Below are positions 8,679 through 18,145 of a stretch of DNA of 64,000 nt, piece after piece. The position numbers and the translations under genes were made by a program. The stretch spans positions 1-64,000 of the forward strand of contig NZ_JADEWN010000020.1 of NCBI RefSeq assembly GCF_015207655.1, given 5' to 3'. Origin of the DNA: Gloeocapsopsis crepidinum LEGE 06123. GTDB lineage: Bacteria > Cyanobacteriota > Cyanobacteriia > Cyanobacteriales > Chroococcidiopsidaceae. Every line of letters starts with the position of its first letter. The first letter of the stretch is position 1. Below the pieces are notes generated by a model. The model was not told the origin of the DNA and did no database searches. It was given only the letters and a program-made list of their open reading frames with translations.

Positions 8679-8956
8679 TTAAAGAGTTCCTTGACAGAGT
8701 CTACCATCAACTTGTAGCATAACGCCACTGACATACGCAGCAAAGAGTAAACATAAAAACACAGCAACATTGGCAAATTCTTCAGGTACTCCCGTACACG
8801 TATTGCTAGGATATCTTGATTCGTTTCATTTAAATCACTACGGGCGTAGATTGCAACTTTAGCACCTTCACGGGCAAATTATTTTGCAGTTGCTTTACTC
8901 AAACCTTTGCTGGCTGCTGTTACCAAGGCAACTTTATCAGTTAATTTCAAATCCAT
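8679..8956 (-). pseudogene. Short-chain dehydrogenase/reductase remnant
   Basis: The start MDLKLTDKVALVTAASKGLS is a typical SDR N-terminus with a TGxxxG-like glycine motif (here T-A-A-S-K-G-L-S). A TAA interrupts it just after KATAK, and FAREGAKVAIYARSD continues in frame. The middle of the gene, including the catalytic Tyr-Lys region, is missing: after NQDILAI the sequence jumps, with a frame change, to an SDR C-terminal end (GVPEEFANVAVFLC, then AAYVSGVMLQVDG). A nonsense codon, an internal deletion and a frame change make it non-functional. Confidence 0.8.
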
Positions 8957-9034
8957 AACGAACTGTAATAAAATCTCCGGTCAATAACTAAACCAAGTTG
9001 CAGTTAGTAGTCGCTAGACACTATCACTAGCTAC

Positions 9035-9870
9035 TTACATCACAAATAATGAACTGGATTTGTTATCGAATGAACGCAGATCAAAACCAAGAATTTGTAA
9101 TGCTTCGCGCAGGCGAACCCCCTTCGGTATTGCAATTCGCTTAACAGAATGTTCTGCCCAATCACCAGTGACGTTCATTTTTTGTTCGCGGTAGAAAGTT
9201 TGTATGGTTGCGTTGTATTGTGCGATCGCTGCATCTTGAGTTTTTAAGTCATAAGTTTCACGATGTAGTACTGCTGGTTGTGGCAGTCGTGGTTTAATGC
9301 CAGATTGAGGAGAATCGGGATATCCTACACACAACCCAAATACTGCAAATACCTATGGCGGTAATTTAATTGTTGCAGGGACTTCCTCTGGATGGTTGCG
9401 CATTGCACCAATATACACAGTTCCTAAACCGAGTGATTCAGCTGCAATTGTGGCATTCTGTGCAGCAAGTGCGGCGTCTACTGTTGCCATAATAAACATT
9501 TCTAAATAATCTAAACCCTCACATTCCGCGACATTCCGCAATACGCGCTAAACGTGCTAAATCAACTAACCAAACTAAAAATAGCGGACACTGCTGGATG
9601 TGTTTTTGGTTGCCTGCTAACGTAGATAACTTTGCTTTACGCTGCGTATCTTCTACTGCAACGACACTCCAAGTTTGCAGATTTGATCAGGTAGCCGCAG
9701 ATTGGGCAGCTAGCTGCGATTATTAATTCTAAAGTTCCTGGCGGTATAGGATCGGGGCGATAGGTGCGAATTGAACGGTGTGATAGCAATGTCTTTAAGC
9801 AGTCGTTTCATTGGGTATCAAGAGGCAGGTTTTGACCATAGCGCGATCGCAATAACTCAGTTAGGTTAAT
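9035..9870 (-). pseudogene. Nitroreductase-family oxidoreductase remnant
   Basis: Pieces of one nitroreductase are spread over several frames. The N-terminal piece reads LLSHRSIRTYRPDPIPPGTL; an FMN-domain piece reads ALAAQNATIAAESLGLGTVY then IGAMRNHPEEVPATIKLPP; after a stop near 9352 it continues VFGLCVGYPDSPQSGIKPRL to the terminus. There are at least two frame changes in the first third and a stop in the middle. The original start was probably near 9870-9890. The intact family uses FMN and NAD(P)H to reduce nitro compounds or quinones. It lies next to the dead SDR gene; the two may have been lost together. Confidence 0.8.
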
Positions 9871-9992
9871 TGTTACTTTTACTTCCTTGTTTAAATACGC
9901 CAAGTGAGCTTTCGCTGAATGCTAAAAGCTCACATATTCTATAGGTGTATTTTGTCTAAGTTTGAAAACAGCGATCGCCTCAAATTATAAAT

Positions 9993-11471
9993 TTACTTGT
10001 AAGGCGTGAGTTTAACAATCATTGCCTTATCTGTTACGTCAAGGTTAATTGTCTTGCCGTTCATAGTAGTGTTGTACATTGACATATTGCCTAGATCGTC
10101 TAGAGAGTAGACTGTAGCATTGCTAATTGGTGTATTCAATTGAATCTGAGTTGGCATTTGTGGAGGTTCAATTTCTCGCACTGGAACGCTCGTTGTATCA
10201 CCGTTAGAAATATCATGCCATAGTACTAAATAAAAATCACCATCGCGTTTTTGTAGAAGTAAAGTCTTAACATATCTTCTGCGATTGTATCCCTCCGGTG
10301 AAGTAACATTCAGCGTGTAATCTAAAGAACTCAATTTGAAATTTGTTCCTGGATCTTTTAATAGCGCAATTACATTTTTTAAGGCAGTATATGCTGGTTT
10401 TGGGCTGAGATCGTTGCGGAGTAACCCAAAGTTAGCTTCTCGGTTTCTGGGTGCGTCCCACTCATCAAGGAATTCGTAAGAGCAAGTACGGGCAATGCCT
10501 TTACGGAAGTACTCTAAGAATAGCCGTGGCATATATTTGCCATGCATCTTTTCAGAAACTCCATGTTTAGTCTGAGTTGTGAAGTAGCCTGTTTCTGTAG
10601 CAGCCATTGGCTTAGAACCAAAAATGTGCTTTGTCATGTCAAAAGCATAAGGCCATTCATCAATATTCACAGAGGGGAAATTACCGTGCCAGTGATATTT
10701 ATCAATTGTATTGTATCTAGATGGATAGCTAAATGAGTTACCTCCATAAGGATAAGGATGAAAATTCCCCCAATCTACGTATTCACTTAAATCTCCCAAA
10801 GGAGGTTTATTTGTGTAATTGTAAGTGTATCCTAATGACGGTCCAATAACTTTAACGCTTGCTGTATCTGGATCGCTTTTTAAAGCTGTCCAAGTATCTT
10901 TTGTCATAACAGTGGCATATTTTGCCCAATACAATGGAGAACTTGGATTATTGTTGACTTGTTGCGTATCGGTGGAACGCCAGTAGTAACCACCATGCAG
11001 ATTATAAAACAGATCAATTTCATTAAGAATTTCTACAGCATCAATGACATCTGTCCCAACTTTATTTTTAACAAAATCATTAATTGTATAGTTAGGTGCG
11101 CTTGCCCAATAAGTAGAATTAGGGGCAACTCCGGCTTGAGGATTCATGATGTACGTAGTTTTAATTCCTACCGCAGCTAAATCTTTCATTTTGGCGATGA
11201 TATCTTCTCTACTACCACCGTCACGAATATGACGAACACCCATTTCTATTAATTTTTGCTTAACAGTGTTGTATTGCTGTACATAAGGAGTATCGGTGTA
11301 GCCCAAATGCGTATTGACACAAATACTATTGACAAAAGAATCAGCACTTTGAGCTGTTACAGAAGCTGCTTGAACTGGAATTAAACTATTTATATAAGTG
11401 AAAGTTGTAAGCGCAACTACAAATTTTGGTATTCTTTTTCCAAATTGATTTATAATATTTAAAAGTGTCAT
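9993..11471 (-). CDS. Secreted clan GH-A-like glycoside hydrolase
   Basis: 492 aa, with an N-terminal signal (about 15-36, ending PVQAAS). The body looks like a (beta/alpha)8 barrel of clan GH-A: the likely acid/base is E151 in VEILNEID (strand 4, the usual N-E pair) and the likely nucleophile is E293 in MAATETGYF (strand 7). A C-terminal beta-rich part (about 370-490) is typical of such enzymes. The substrate is unknown. The gene ends the exopolysaccharide cluster, and a paralogue lies at 14.5-15.8 kb, so both may trim or modify the polymer at the cell surface. Alignment between the two runs along most of their length (ADSFVNSICVN against ADTFVDSIGVN). Confidence 0.8.
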   Translation of the reverse strand: MTLLNIINQFGKRIPKFVVALTTFTYINSLIPVQAASVTAQSADSFVNSICVNTHLGYTDTPYVQQYNTVKQKLIEMGVRHIRDGGSREDIIAKMKDLAAVGIKTTYIMNPQAGVAPNSTYWASAPNYTINDFVKNKVGTDVIDAVEILNEIDLFYNLHGGYYWRSTDTQQVNNNPSSPLYWAKYATVMTKDTWTALKSDPDTASVKVIGPSLGYTYNYTNKPPLGDLSEYVDWGNFHPYPYGGNSFSYPSRYNTIDKYHWHGNFPSVNIDEWPYAFDMTKHIFGSKPMAATETGYFTTQTKHGVSEKMHGKYMPRLFLEYFRKGIARTCSYEFLDEWDAPRNREANFGLLRNDLSPKPAYTALKNVIALLKDPGTNFKLSSLDYTLNVTSPEGYNRRRYVKTLLLQKRDGDFYLVLWHDISNGDTTSVPVREIEPPQMPTQIQLNTPISNATVYSLDDLGNMSMYNTTMNGKTINLDVTDKAMIVKLTPYK

Positions 11472-11966
11472 GATATCCCTCTAAGTAATAAAATAATGCA
11501 GCAGAACTAGTTGTAGCTCTTATGAATAAAAGCAGCATACAAAATGAAACTTATTTAATAAATAAGCTAAAAGTATGTAAATAAATGAATTTTGCAGTCC
11601 ACTAAGGAGGAATAAACTGTTTAGTAATAAGAACTCGTATTGCTAGAAACTCCTACTGCAAAACAACAGATTAAATTCATTATGTAAATACAGCTCATTT
11701 AAAAAGTTATGAAACAACTGGTAGGTTAAAATTAACTAAACCTTTTGTTGATGCCCAAGCGGAATATCACTGAATCTAGGAAAATAGCAGTTTTACTGAG
11801 AATATTTAAAATAGTGGAAAATTACTTAAGTGAATGCACCAAAATTGAAGGGAATGTGCAAATCAAGAGAGTGAAAAGAACTAAAATTAAACATTGGTAG
11901 CTGTTAATTTTCAGTTCAGCTAGATGTTGGATGTTTTATTATTACTCGTCTTATACAAGTCTTAAT
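11472..11966. other. Intergenic region and leader of the secreted hydrolase gene
   Basis: 495 bp without an ORF I support, between the last GT4 gene and the hydrolase (both minus). It contains a long inverted repeat at 11590-11663 (separate entry), placed to fold in the 5' leader of the hydrolase transcript. The rest is AT-rich and I see nothing else in it. Confidence 0.45.
11590..11663 (-). promoter_or_regulatory. Bulged stem-loop in the hydrolase leader
   Basis: On the plus strand TTTTGCAGT (11590-11598) pairs with ACTGCAAAA (11655-11663), and inside it AGGAG (11605-11609) pairs with CTCCT (11650-11654). This gives 14 base pairs with a 6-nt one-sided bulge and a 40-nt loop. It lies about 120 bp upstream of the hydrolase start codon and could act as an RNA leader structure. 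I do not recognise it as a known riboswitch class. Confidence 0.4.
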
Positions 11967-13109
11967 CTATTTAATGTTTACTTGACAGAGTAATTGATTA
12001 AGTTGCTGTTCAATCACTTTTAAGTCAAAGCGTTGGCTCGCTATAAGTTGTCCTTGATGCGCGATCGCTGCCGTCTTTTCTGGTTGATTGAGACACGACA
12101 TAATGACTGATGCTAATTGTGTCGGTTCTCCTGGTGGAACTAACCAGCCTGTCTTACCTGTTTCTACTAATTCCATTGCACCTCCAGCTTGTGCAGCAAC
12201 GATAGGACGACCACACAGCATTGCTTCGACAATGACTCGTCCGAAGGGTTCTGGCGCTATTGATGTGTGTGTGACTAGATCGCAAGCCCTCATCAGTGGA
12301 ATCACATCTGAACGAAAACCTAAAAACTTGACGCGCTTTTCTAGCTGTAGTTCAGCGACTTGTTGACGTATTCGTTGGGCGTAGTCTTCCTCGCCAAAAA
12401 GTGCATCACCGACGAAGATAGCTGCTACATCTTGAGGACACTGCGCAAGTGCTGCGAGTAAAATATGTTGTCCTTTCCAAGGAGAGAGACGGCTAAAATG
12501 ACCTACTAAGAATTGTCCAGCAAGTCCTAGTTGGTCGCATTGTTCGGGGTGCAATTGATGTTGCTGATAACTTTGAGTATCAAAACCGTTGTAGATGACA
12601 TGAGTCATATCTATACGTCCACCTGCGGCAATAAATGCAGCTTGCGTTGCTTGTGAATTTGCAATCACTAATGATGCGAAGTGATTAGCTAAAGTGACTG
12701 CGAGATAGCGATTTGTGGAGCTGAAGTGATCTGTTGATAGAATGTCATGCAAGTGATAAACCAAAGGACGACGTGTGAGAAAACTTGCTAATGCACCTAC
12801 AATGAGAGCTTTTTGCGTATTAGCATAAATCACATCGTAGTCACGAGCCAGCCGAGCAACTTGGGCAATTAAGGGTGCAACTGAACTAATACTACCTAAG
12901 CTTTGTAGAAAAGTACTTTCCTTGCGAACTTGGATCGATTGAGTTGTCAGAACTTGTACTGGAATGTTGTGTTGTTGTAGCAACTCTTTAAACGAACCAT
13001 CGGCAAATAGTCCAACTAAGCAAGAGTCTTTATAAGGTTTAGCGATATCGAGCAAGCACAATTCTGCGCCGCCTAGTTTACCACTTTGATCTAAAAAAAG
13101 GATTTTCAT
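11967..13109 (-). CDS. Glycosyltransferase family 4 protein
   Basis: 380 aa, GT-B fold. The N-terminal domain begins KILFLDQSGKLGGAELCLLD, the usual GT4 acceptor-side glycine loop. The C-terminal domain has GHFSRLSPWKGQHILLAAL and the donor-site E-P-F-G-R-V-I-V-E-A motif (EX7E type), followed by GRPIVAAQAGG and GKTGWLVPPGEP. It should transfer a sugar from an NDP donor, probably retaining, onto the lipid-linked exopolysaccharide repeat in the cytoplasm. It is one of two GT4 genes between the hydrolase paralogues; 120 bp separate it from the next. Donor and linkage are unknown. Confidence 0.9.
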   Translation of the reverse strand: MKILFLDQSGKLGGAELCLLDIAKPYKDSCLVGLFADGSFKELLQQHNIPVQVLTTQSIQVRKESTFLQSLGSISSVAPLIAQVARLARDYDVIYANTQKALIVGALASFLTRRPLVYHLHDILSTDHFSSTNRYLAVTLANHFASLVIANSQATQAAFIAAGGRIDMTHVIYNGFDTQSYQQHQLHPEQCDQLGLAGQFLVGHFSRLSPWKGQHILLAALAQCPQDVAAIFVGDALFGEEDYAQRIRQQVAELQLEKRVKFLGFRSDVIPLMRACDLVTHTSIAPEPFGRVIVEAMLCGRPIVAAQAGGAMELVETGKTGWLVPPGEPTQLASVIMSCLNQPEKTAAIAHQGQLIASQRFDLKVIEQQLNQLLCQVNIK

Positions 13110-13229
13110 GACTCGTGATAGTAGATCGTTGGTAATTGGGTGAGATAGAATTGTTATGCTGCATCGTATTGTACTGTGAAGATTCCGGTGTAGCGATTCT
13201 AGCTATTTAACTAGACTATTGTTGAGTGA

Positions 13230-14423
13230 CTACTCACTCACTTTTTGTTCTATAAGACAGTTGATAACTTTAAGATATTGCGCGACGACGCTATCCATTG
13301 AAAAAGCTTGCGATCGCTGCCGTAACTCTTCTGAGTTAGTAGGATTGCGGAGTGTTGTTACAATTGCATCAGCAAGTGCTGTGGCGTCACCTACGGGAAC
13401 TAACTTACCATACTTGCCATTTTCTAAAATTTCTGCAGGTCCACTTTCACAGTTAGTCGCAACAACAGAAGTACCAGTTGCGATCGCTTCTGCAACTACA
13501 TTACCAAATCCTTCGTAAATTGAGGAAAGAACAAATACCCCTGCTTGCGCCATGTATGCATATGGGTTCTCGACAAATCCAGGAAAAGCAACTTCTCCCT
13601 CTAAGCCAAGCTGCTGTACTAAGTTTTCTAGTTGTGGTTTAATTGTAGGCTCGCGTTTGTCTACATCACCTAAAATCATTAATCTAGCTTGACAGCGTTG
13701 TCGCACTAATGCAAAAGCCTGCACAAGTGTTGCAAAATCTTTTTGGCGAACAAGTCGTCCTACTCCCAAAATAACTGGTGGTTCTCCTGCAGCAAACCAA
13801 GGATGAGCGATCGCTTCTTTTGCTTGTTTGAGAACTTCAGGTGTCACTACAGGGTTGTATATCACTTGAATGTTGTCTAATGGTAGTTCTGCAACACGTG
13901 CTAGATCCTGCGCTACGCCTTGGGAAACTGATATAATCGCATCTGCCCAAGGATAAAACCAGCGTACTAGAGTCGCTCTAACTTTTCCTCCAAAAACATC
14001 AGGCTTGTCGCGAAACTGTTGTGAAAGATTGGTATGTACGCACATGATAATGCGAGTAGAGACGCCTGCAAGTAACTTTGCCAGAGTTCCTGCACTCACT
14101 ATATCAAGTGCAGATAGTAAGATATCTGGTTTCTGTTGTTGCAAGTAACGTCGCAGTGCAAATGTTTTGAATAAAATAACTGGGGATTTGGATTTAAGAT
14201 CGATGATTCGCACGTTTGCAGGAACTTTTTTCAGATACGCTCCCTCAGTTTTTGCTAAAACTAAATCTACTTTTAGTCCTAAATTCGCTAATCCTTGGGC
14301 TAGACGTAGCATGACTAATTCTGCGCCACCACCATCAAGGTTTGGTAGAAAAATACTAATATGAGTGTTTTTTTTGATCGGGTTTGTAGTGGTTTTGTAA
14401 AGAGGTTTGACTGTTAGATTCAT
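13230..14423 (-). CDS. Glycosyltransferase family 4 protein
   Basis: 397 aa, GT-B fold. The N-terminal loop reads FLPNLDGGGAELVMLRLAQG. In the donor domain GVGRLVRQKDFATLVQAF and the E-G-F-G-N-V-V-A-E-A motif are intact, followed by ATNCESGPAEIL and GKLVPVGD. The family is the amylovoran/capsule GT4 type. Expected role: addition of one sugar to the growing undecaprenyl-linked repeat at the inner membrane. It is 66 bp downstream of the lipoprotein hydrolase gene and probably in the same transcript. Confidence 0.9.
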   Translation of the reverse strand: MNLTVKPLYKTTTNPIKKNTHISIFLPNLDGGGAELVMLRLAQGLANLGLKVDLVLAKTEGAYLKKVPANVRIIDLKSKSPVILFKTFALRRYLQQQKPDILLSALDIVSAGTLAKLLAGVSTRIIMCVHTNLSQQFRDKPDVFGGKVRATLVRWFYPWADAIISVSQGVAQDLARVAELPLDNIQVIYNPVVTPEVLKQAKEAIAHPWFAAGEPPVILGVGRLVRQKDFATLVQAFALVRQRCQARLMILGDVDKREPTIKPQLENLVQQLGLEGEVAFPGFVENPYAYMAQAGVFVLSSIYEGFGNVVAEAIATGTSVVATNCESGPAEILENGKYGKLVPVGDATALADAIVTTLRNPTNSEELRQRSQAFSMDSVVAQYLKVINCLIEQKVSE

Positions 14424-14489
14424 AAAATTATTAATTTGAACAAATCACATTGGCACAAAAGACACAAAGCAGTAAAAAATTAGGTTTGA

Positions 14490-15803
14490 TTAGGCTATCA
14501 AGGATTTAAATGAGATTTGACTATTTGTAGGTGGTAATAGTTCTAGAACTACTGGATAATCTGGAATATTTAAATTAAGTTTTTTGGGGTTATTTTGTTT
14601 TATTGGAGTAATTGAGTCACTAACTTGATAAAGATTAACTTGGTTAACTGGTGTGTTTATATTTATAGTAATTGGCTGTTCTGGTACGGCGCGATCGCTG
14701 TGTTTTTTGGAATTAAAACTTGTAACTTCTTGCCATAAAATTAGGTATAGTCTGCCATCGCGTTTTTGTAAAAGTGTGTGATGGATATTTTTAGTATTTC
14801 CAGTAAGGTTATAGTCTAAAGATTTAAGTGGGAAGCTTTCGCCTGGATCTTTTAGTAAGGCGATCAGGTTTTTTAGGGTGATAAAAGCAGGTTTTGGCGA
14901 ACCATCGTTGCGGAGGATACCAAAGTTTGCTTCGCGATCCTTCGGTTTGGTTCTTTGATCTATAAATTCATAAGCAAATGTACGCACAATTCCACGATTG
15001 AAGTATTCGAGGAAAAGTCTAGGTAAATACTTAGCATGTGCTGTTTCTGTAAGTGGGCGATCGGAGTGTTTGTTACCAGTGTGATAACCCGCTTCTGTAG
15101 CAACTAGTGGCTGCCCGTCAAAAGGTCGCGAACGGTTACTAATTTCTTTGTCAATATTGTCATTTCCTGTTTTGTGAGGGTAGTTATACGGGTGCATATT
15201 GCCATAGTCAACCCATTGAGTCAGCTTGCCAATTGCTGTACTGGCGTCTCTATCGACAAATGAAGGACCAACAATAGGTAAATGATTAGTAGCTGGATCA
15301 TTTTTGACTTGATTGTGCAGTTGTTCCATATACTGACGCAGTTCGGGTATCCACTGTTGACGCTTTTTACCAATGTCGTATTCGTTAGGTCCTTCTACAG
15401 CTTCTATGGAATTATCGAGTTGGCGTGCGATCGCTATTACTTGTTGCGGACTTACCCACCCAATACCTGCAATCAAAGTTGAGTGAATTCCAATATCTGC
15501 TAAATCTTGTAACTTCTGATAGTATTTTGGTCTTTTATCCACAAAACCATCACGGATATGACGTATCCCTAATTCTTGTAACCGAGGTCGAATAATTGAT
15601 TTATATTTTCCATAAGCTGTATCAGTATATGTCAAATGTACATTAACACCAATCGAATCAACGAAAGTATCTGCACTGCGAGCTTGTTCTACTTGTTTTT
15701 GAGCAGATGGTGTCAATAAAGCAGTACAACTAATAATTAACACTGTGCTAAGCATTAGCATTACTAAATTTGTGTAACGTCTCCAATGAAGTAAGTTCAT
15801 CAT
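14490..15803 (-). CDS. Clan GH-A-like hydrolase, predicted lipoprotein
   Basis: 437 aa, a paralogue of the secreted hydrolase at 10-11.5 kb. The N-terminus has a hydrophobic segment ending in a lipobox-like L-I-I-S-C (C26), so it is likely anchored to a membrane. The putative acid/base is E141 in AVEGPNEYD and the nucleophile E237 in LVATEAGYH, the N-E and strand-7 Glu expected of clan GH-A. Conserved segments include IRHIRDGF, MHPYNYPH and REANFGILRNDGSPKPA, all also in the paralogue. It sits between the polymerase and GT4 genes, which suggests a role in polymer processing. Substrate is unknown. Confidence 0.8.
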   Translation of the reverse strand: MMNLLHWRRYTNLVMLMLSTVLIISCTALLTPSAQKQVEQARSADTFVDSIGVNVHLTYTDTAYGKYKSIIRPRLQELGIRHIRDGFVDKRPKYYQKLQDLADIGIHSTLIAGIGWVSPQQVIAIARQLDNSIEAVEGPNEYDIGKKRQQWIPELRQYMEQLHNQVKNDPATNHLPIVGPSFVDRDASTAIGKLTQWVDYGNMHPYNYPHKTGNDNIDKEISNRSRPFDGQPLVATEAGYHTGNKHSDRPLTETAHAKYLPRLFLEYFNRGIVRTFAYEFIDQRTKPKDREANFGILRNDGSPKPAFITLKNLIALLKDPGESFPLKSLDYNLTGNTKNIHHTLLQKRDGRLYLILWQEVTSFNSKKHSDRAVPEQPITININTPVNQVNLYQVSDSITPIKQNNPKKLNLNIPDYPVVLELLPPTNSQISFKSLIA

Positions 15804-15882
15804 CTGAGTTAACCAAGGTGTTTGCGTAGTCTGACATCAACAGACATTAATAATTGATGAACGAAAACCTGTCACTCTACTT

Positions 15883-17271
15883 TTAAAAATAAGACTTTGC
15901 TCGATGTTGATAATACTGACGAGCCGCCATAGCTATACCGAGAAACCCCCAGAGAATCACGCCGGAAACTTCTAGCATGACGCTACCAAAAACTAACTGG
16001 ATAAACACTCCAATACTAATTGCCCGAGCAGCACTGACAAAAGGATCAAAGCTTACAGCATGCAATGTTCCTAATATCAGTAAAAGCAACCCACCCCAAT
16101 ACAAACTAGTACCAATCCACCCCAACGAAAAGAGTGTATTGAGAATTGCACTATCAAGATGGTTTCCAGCACCTCCTAGCCCTTTACCAACAACCTCAGA
16201 AAACGCAATATTCATACTTTGCTCGTAACGTTCGGATCTTTCGTTATAACTAATGTCATTACTTGTATTAGAAAAAGTTTGAAAACGAGAATTTATTGCT
16301 TGATGAAAAGGCTCCATAGTTGTCAACGGTAAAACACATAACACCATAATTAAAATGGTCATAATCAAGCGTATTTGTATGCGTGGCTTAACCGAAGTGA
16401 CAAAAATAAGAACTCCAGTAAACCAACCTAACCAAGCAGCGCGAGTTAATGATAATAAGAATGATAAGTAACCAACTGCAGAAGCTGGAAAACGCAAAAT
16501 TCCTGGCGTATTAAATAGTAATAATAAAGCTGCCATCATTACAATTGCGAATGGTCCATTAGCATTCATTGTGCTAAATACCCGAATAGCTAAAGGTTCA
16601 GGTTGTCCAAAGGTAATTAATCCTTGATTAGCCATATTGACAAGCCAAAACCGATCCCAATCAGGAGCAACTAAGTATTGCCAAACTCCATAAGCTCCTA
16701 TAACTAACGCTCCCCAAAGAAAAGTGCGCTCAATAATCTGTCGATAGTCTGGATAATCTTGCCAGTTTACAAATAAGTGAAAGCCAAAAAGAACAGGAGT
16801 AAGCCAATTAAGAAGTGAGACAATAACAGTAGCAATTGGTAAATTAATCAGTCCTACCAAAAAACCATACAATATACCCATAACGGCAAGCACAAAAGGC
16901 AAGCCAGTCTGGCGATAAACTAAAGGAAAATATCGTAGAAATGTTATGACAGTTATGAACGTCACTAAATAAGGAGCAAGCAATACTGTACTAGGATCTT
17001 GCCAACCATTTTGATAATCTACTAAACGGCGTACCCAAGGTGTTAGAAACCATATCCAAAATGTAAAACCAATATAAATTCCAGGGTGGCGCAAATAAAG
17101 AAAAAGACCTACAGCAAAAGAACTTGCAGGAAAAAGTAGCCTAAGAATGTTGCTAGCATGAAGTACTATACACAGTGCACTAAACAGCACGAATCCTAAA
17201 ATTGCGATCCAAGCTTGTGCTGGTTGCACGCTTAGGTCAAAGCTTTTCATTTGAGAATTACTAGAATGCAT
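15883..17271 (-). CDS. O-antigen polymerase/ligase-type membrane protein (Wzy-like)
   Basis: 462 aa with about ten to twelve hydrophobic helices spread along the whole chain. A large extracytoplasmic loop towards the C-terminus contains SNDISYNERSERYEQSMNIA and the G-K-G-L-G-G-A-G-N-H motif typical of the Wzy/WaaL superfamily (Wzy_C). It would polymerise lipid-linked repeats, or ligate the polymer, on the outer face of the inner membrane. It is the only polymerase candidate in the cluster. Sequence alone does not separate polymerase from ligase, but the accompanying Wzc-like protein favours polymerase. Confidence 0.85.
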   Translation of the reverse strand: MHSSNSQMKSFDLSVQPAQAWIAILGFVLFSALCIVLHASNILRLLFPASSFAVGLFLYLRHPGIYIGFTFWIWFLTPWVRRLVDYQNGWQDPSTVLLAPYLVTFITVITFLRYFPLVYRQTGLPFVLAVMGILYGFLVGLINLPIATVIVSLLNWLTPVLFGFHLFVNWQDYPDYRQIIERTFLWGALVIGAYGVWQYLVAPDWDRFWLVNMANQGLITFGQPEPLAIRVFSTMNANGPFAIVMMAALLLLFNTPGILRFPASAVGYLSFLLSLTRAAWLGWFTGVLIFVTSVKPRIQIRLIMTILIMVLCVLPLTTMEPFHQAINSRFQTFSNTSNDISYNERSERYEQSMNIAFSEVVGKGLGGAGNHLDSAILNTLFSLGWIGTSLYWGGLLLLILGTLHAVSFDPFVSAARAISIGVFIQLVFGSVMLEVSGVILWGFLGIAMAARQYYQHRAKSYF

Positions 17272-17332
17272 TTATGTATAGTTGACTCAATAATTATTGT
17301 GGCTTACAGTTACATATTTTTTATGCAACAAG

Positions 17333-18145
17333 CTACAAACCTGTATGTTTGTAATTATTTCGCTGCCAGTATATTTCATAAAGCTTGATCTCTTTTAAGA
17401 CAATATAATAGCTCCATAAGCTAGCAACAAATAAGCCAATTAATCCTTGCTTCCACATACCATGCCATAAATACATTTGTAAAAACTTCCCATGTGGTTT
17501 TAATAAAAGTCGTACTAAGCTAAACTTTTGACCTTCAAGATAAGCTTTTTGAGAATCTAAATCTGTATATTTATTAAATCTCTCTACTAGTTCTCCGATA
17601 TTACGAAATCCAAAATGCCAAACAATGCCTGGTAAATGAATAACTCGTGCATCTTTTACATCTGGCTGTTCATGCACTAAAACATCTTTGATTTGAAAAA
17701 CTGTTTTATTGTATAATCTGATATGAGTTTCCGGTTTGCTGTCTAGCCATTTACCCAAAAAATCACCTATTCTGTTGATTGAAAAAGCATCAGCTTCTAA
17801 GTTCGTTTGATTTTTCCAGATTAAAAGTAATTGAATTAATTGTTGATCGACAACTTCATCTGCATCAATAAAAAATATCCAGTTATGTTCAGCGTTTTCT
17901 GCTCCAAAATTGCGTTGTTTTGCATAACCAGGCCAAGAATTTGAGTAAACATGACAACCTAGATCTTGGGCAATCTGTATTGTATTGTCTTGACTTCCTC
18001 CATCAACGACAATGATCTCATCTGCAAAAGAAAGACAAGATTTAATTGCATTAGCAATACAATCTTCTTCATTTTGAGCAATGATAACTGCTGAAATCTG
18101 ATGTAAAGATGTAGATGATGCAGTTTTGATTTTTGTGTTTACCAT
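17333..18145 (-). CDS. Glycosyltransferase family 2 (WaaE/KdtX-like)
   Basis: 270 aa, GT-A fold. It starts ISAVIIAQNEEDCIANAIKS, then DEIIVVDGGSQDNT, WPGYAKQRNFGAENA and the D-x-D-type FFIDADE (metal and nucleotide binding). This arrangement matches the WaaE subgroup, which adds beta-linked glucose in LPS cores and capsules. There is a hydrophobic segment near the C-terminus (GLIGLFVASLWSYYIVL). The start codon overlaps the end of the upstream GT2 gene by 7 bp, so the two are probably translationally coupled. Confidence 0.88.
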   Translation of the reverse strand: MVNTKIKTASSTSLHQISAVIIAQNEEDCIANAIKSCLSFADEIIVVDGGSQDNTIQIAQDLGCHVYSNSWPGYAKQRNFGAENAEHNWIFFIDADEVVDQQLIQLLLIWKNQTNLEADAFSINRIGDFLGKWLDSKPETHIRLYNKTVFQIKDVLVHEQPDVKDARVIHLPGIVWHFGFRNIGELVERFNKYTDLDSQKAYLEGQKFSLVRLLLKPHGKFLQMYLWHGMWKQGLIGLFVASLWSYYIVLKEIKLYEIYWQRNNYKHTGL

